DNA of 64,000 bases from an uncultured Chloroflexus sp. (GTDB lineage: Bacteria; Chloroflexota; Chloroflexia; Chloroflexales; Chloroflexaceae): contig NZ_CALFBQ010000003.1 in NCBI RefSeq assembly GCF_937951745.1, forward strand, positions 1-64,000, in the 5' to 3' direction. Position numbers and translations under genes: made by a program. Shown here one piece after another: positions 61,387-64,000 of the stretch (position 1 is the stretch's first letter; each line of letters begins with the position of its first letter). Under the pieces are notes generated by a model. That model did no database searches and was not told the origin of the DNA. It saw nothing but the letters and a program-made list of their open reading frames with translations.

Positions 61387-61908
61387 ATGACTGCACACGC
61401 TTTGGCAACGCCGCAGACGATCCGCCCGTGGCCGCGCTGGATGTTCGATCTCTTGCTATGGATTCTCTTTCTCGGCCCGATTGCATCGCCGCTCTTCCGC
61501 GCGACTGGGTTGCCGCTGGTGAGCGATGCCGGTGTTCTCGCCCGTGATCTGTTGGCAACCTATATTTGCCCAACGCCAGAGCGCTCGTTTTGGTTGTTGG
61601 GCTGGCCGATGGCGGTGTGCGCCCGGTGTTGGGGGGCGACGATTGGTCTCTGGCTAGCGCGCCTAAGCATCGGTGAGCGCGCGCCGGCTGTGTTGCGCTT
61701 CTATCGCTCGCTGGCATGGCCGCTGCGATTCGTCATCGCAGCCATTCCCTTCTTGCTCTGGCCGCTTGAGATTGTTGGTCACTACGGTGGCTGGTGGTTT
61801 GCCCCCCTCTGGTTATTGCTGCTCAACGGTGTGCAAGCCGGTTTTGCTGCAGGCCTCTTCTTTGCCTCGGTTTGGCCCGGTTTGTGGCCGGTGCGCGGCA
61901 GACCATGA
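61387..61908 (+). CDS. DUF2085 membrane protein
   Basis: A 173-aa protein with about four spans. The segment ICPTPERSFWLLGWPMAVCARCWGA matches the CxxC-containing signature of DUF2085 (a CHxxxxRxF...CaRCxG pattern). Function is unknown. It starts 118 bp after crtB on the same strand, and a terminator follows. Confidence 0.65.
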   Translation: MTAHALATPQTIRPWPRWMFDLLLWILFLGPIASPLFRATGLPLVSDAGVLARDLLATYICPTPERSFWLLGWPMAVCARCWGATIGLWLARLSIGERAPAVLRFYRSLAWPLRFVIAAIPFLLWPLEIVGHYGGWWFAPLWLLLLNGVQAGFAAGLFFASVWPGLWPVRGRP

Positions 61909-61952
61909 ACGAGCGTTCACGATAGAGACATTACGGTGTAGAGGTTGACACG

Positions 61953-61998
61953 ACCGGCGAGAGTGGCAGGCGAAATGACCTCTCGCCGGTTTTGTTGT
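61953..61998 (+). terminator. Rho-independent terminator after the DUF2085 gene
   Basis: ACCGGCGAGAG (61953-61963) and CTCTCGCCGGT (61980-61990) form a perfect 11-bp stem, followed by TTTGTTGT. It closes the crtB/DUF2085 transcription unit. Confidence 0.7.
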
Positions 61999-62129
61999 CT
62001 CCGGCAATTGACTGCAACGATTGAGCATGAACGAAGGAGGCAACAAGCAATAGCTTGGGCAGGGGGGAGCATTCGTGATAGAATAGGATAACTAATTAGT
62101 CTCATTCAAGTCTTGGAGATTGGTGTACT

Positions 62130-62743
62130 ATGCTGCATGCGCTTTCTTCGATTTCAGCTAGCGATCAGTATACACATTTAAACGAAATCATCTGCCTTGA
62201 TGAACAATTGTTGCAACGATTTACCGGCAAATGTGTTATTCAACCGGCGCTTTCGCACCTTCTTGTCAGTTTACAAGCGAATAAAACAAGGCCATTGTAC
62301 TGCTGGTACAACGATAAAAAAGTATTTTCAGCTTCGCTGATTGAGTATTTGCGTAGACATACATACAGGGAAAATATTGAACCCTTTCGCCGGTAGTGGA
62401 ACAGTATTGTCTGCTGCAAGTGAGATGGGAATAGATGCTGATGGGAGCGAGCTATTACCTATTGGTTGTGAAATTATCGAGACGAAACAGATTCTTGATA
62501 CTGCGTTTACTCCTGAAGACTTTGAACGATACAGCGGTATCCATTGCTGATCAACAAAGATTTTTGCAAGCTATTTTGAGCTATTTAGAGCATCAAAAAG
62601 CGCAAGGAATGTTAAATAATAACGGTATTCCAAGCATGGTGAGAGGGTGTTTTTATGAGATGGCCTGTGTCATTGCCGAGTGTGCGCGTGTTCTACAACC
62701 AAATGCACCGCATGACTGGCTAAGCAGCCACAGGACCTGTTAG
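62130..62743 (+). pseudogene. Frameshifted DNA methyltransferase remnant
   Basis: Three reading frames must be joined to recover one protein. Frame 1 (62130 to about 62375) ends [16 protein letters not shown]. Frame 2 (to 62550) has [17 protein letters not shown], the SAM-binding motif I, then [11 protein letters not shown]. Frame 3 (about 62530 to 62743) has VRGCFYEMACVIAECARVLQ, typical of a later methyltransferase segment. Two shifts, at about 62375 and 62530, break it. The DNA is clearly more AT-rich than its surroundings, which suggests horizontal origin and decay. Confidence 0.65.
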
Positions 62744-63004
62744 GTATTACAGCAATAGAAGCAGCTCTCCTTGCAGCAGTAACTATTAGGTAAGGCCCTT
62801 AGTCATTTGCAGCCCAAAGATAAACGAGGTGCCATTAATGATGTGATCAAGAACTTCCGCGAGCCGGCAGGGCAGGTATTTGTCGAAGAACTGGTGTTCA
62901 GATTTCTCTTAACACGGGGTAGCCCTAGATCGGATTCGAGACGCATTTGTCAATTCGGGAAAGCGCCCTAAACTTTTCTTCGTAGGCGCGACAAACTCGT
63001 GAGT
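62744..63004 (+). pseudogene. Decayed unknown ORF beside the methyltransferase
   Basis: Pieces in different frames look coding: [17 protein letters not shown], then [18 protein letters not shown] with [15 protein letters not shown], then [16 protein letters not shown] with VGATNS and a stop at 63001. Together they suggest one broken protein of at least 80 residues, possibly the partner of the methyltransferase (for example an endonuclease). The identity is a guess from position only. Confidence 0.35.
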
Positions 63005-63148
63005 CATTTGTATCCACAATGACGCTAACAAAGCGATAAAAGTGATACTACTGTCTCTTTTTTGTTGTTTTAGCTCGGTCAAGGTACACTGAATATCACA
63101 TTTTTCGTAATTACTCTTCACTTACGTACATTCCTAGGAGACTGCACT

Positions 63149-64000
63149 ATGCGTCAGTGGCTTATCATATGCTTCATCGTCCTGCTCACCGCCTGTTCTC
63201 GTGCAGACTTACCCATCGCACCGGTAAACATTGCCCCCACACCGACGGCGCCTCCGGTGCGGCCCACCGATGCGCCGGTGCCACCAATCGCTTCGGTAGC
63301 AGTAAGTACGATGAATGAAGCGGAGTTTACCGAGTACGAGCAATTGCTCATTTCGTTGTACCAGCGCGCCAGCCAAGCGGTTGTCAGCCTTGACGTGGTA
63401 GTTGATCAAAGTGCCAATCTGCCGCCGGGCCATCCACCAATCACACCTGATGGACCAACTGGGCAAGGGTCTGGGTTTTTGTTTGATGATCAGGGCCATA
63501 TAATCACCAACCATCACGTGGTGGACAGTGCGACGCAGATACAGGTACGCTTTGCCAACGGGGCAACAGTGATTGCCGATCTGATTGGCAGCGATCCCGA
63601 TAGCGATTTAGCCGTGATTAAAGTGACGAGCTTGCCGGAGGGTATGACACCGTTACCGTTGGGTGATAGCCGGACGGTGCAGGTGGGGCAGATCGCAGTC
63701 GCGATTGGCAGCCCGTTTGGCGAGCAGAATACGCTCACAGTGGGGGTGATTAGCGGGTTGGGTCGCACCTTGCGCGGGCCAACCCGCAGCTTCGGCAGTT
63801 TCAGTATCCCTAACGTCATCCAGACCGATGCCGCGATCAATCCCGGCAATTCGGGCGGCCCCTTGCTCAATTTGCGCGGCGAAGTGATTGGGATCAATAC
63901 AGCGATAGCGGTCAGTCTCGGCGGGCGCGATTTCGAGGGGGTTGGTTATGCGGTGCCGGCGCAGACAATTGCGCGGGTTGTGCCGGTATTGATTGGCAAG
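63149..64000 (+). CDS. HtrA/DegP-like serine protease lipoprotein, 3' end outside window
   Basis: The open frame runs 284 codons to the window edge. The lipoprotein signal ends in LLTACS, followed by a Pro/Thr-rich linker (to ~50). The trypsin-like domain has His in NHHVVDSATQ, Asp in DPDSDLAVIKV and Ser in GNSGGPLLN, so the catalytic triad is complete. The usual C-terminal PDZ domain would lie beyond the edge. The ATG at 63149 follows TAGGAG. Such proteases handle misfolded envelope proteins. Confidence 0.88.
   Translation, partial: MRQWLIICFIVLLTACSRADLPIAPVNIAPTPTAPPVRPTDAPVPPIASVAVSTMNEAEFTEYEQLLISLYQRASQAVVSLDVVVDQSANLPPGHPPITPDGPTGQGSGFLFDDQGHIITNHHVVDSATQIQVRFANGATVIADLIGSDPDSDLAVIKVTSLPEGMTPLPLGDSRTVQVGQIAVAIGSPFGEQNTLTVGVISGLGRTLRGPTRSFGSFSIPNVIQTDAAINPGNSGGPLLNLRGEVIGINTAIAVSLGGRDFEGVGYAVPAQTIARVVPVLIGK

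Overview
The window looks like chromosome from a filamentous anoxygenic phototroph of the Chloroflexus type (Chloroflexota). The reasons are a PuhE-type photosynthetic-complex assembly protein, a phytoene synthase next to a CarH-like B12/light regulator, a very large multi-GAF histidine kinase, and many Chloroflexota-style orphan membrane proteins in GC-rich DNA (by eye well above 50% GC). The genus is an inference from gene content; no search was run. Most of the window is ordinary core chromosome, and one short AT-rich tract near 62-63 kb looks foreign and decayed.

Layout. 0-4.3 kb: a CPBP protease, tRNA-Arg(TCG), and the last two steps of tyrosine/homogentisate breakdown (hmgA, fahA). 4.3-6.7 kb: a metal-efflux P1B ATPase translationally coupled to a CmtR-like ArsR sensor, with a perfect 22-bp palindromic operator. 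7.2-10 kb: M20 peptidase, ferritin and puhE. 10.3-16.8 kb: a one-directional run of an ADP-forming acyl-CoA synthetase, a DRTGG/phosphotransacetylase-like protein, a small unknown, pyrD, a DUF420-like membrane protein, pyrF and pyrE. 17-20.5 kb: two Yip1-like membrane proteins, then an ECF sigma, likely anti-sigma and polymer-forming membrane protein operon on the minus strand. 20.5-24.8 kb: an orphan sugar/nucleoside ABC permease, scpB, a DnaA-box region that is a plausible oriC, and dnaA. 24.8-36.6 kb: a GT39-like membrane glycosyltransferase, an S41 lipoprotein protease, a MocR-like aminotransferase, an RluA-family pseudouridine synthase, a DUF2325 protein, small membrane proteins, a LolD/MacB-type ATPase and valS.

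37-48.8 kb: a minus-strand signalling operon with a left-handed beta-helix protein, a response regulator with a decayed GGDEF domain, a ~2783-aa sensor kinase with about 14 GAF units, and an alpha/beta hydrolase-fold protein whose nucleophile Ser is Gly. This is the most unusual system in the window. 48.9-55.5 kb: uvrA, tRNA-Thr(CGT), a divergent EF-G-like GTPase without the catalytic His, a universal stress protein and a small Cys-rich protein. 56-59 kb: mscL behind a consensus promoter, then nucleotide-sugar genes. 59-62 kb: the CarH-like regulator, crtB and a DUF2085 protein. 62.1-63 kb: remains of a DNA methyltransferase with several frameshifts and a second decayed ORF. 63.1 kb to the end: the 5' part of an HtrA-like lipoprotein protease that runs off the edge.
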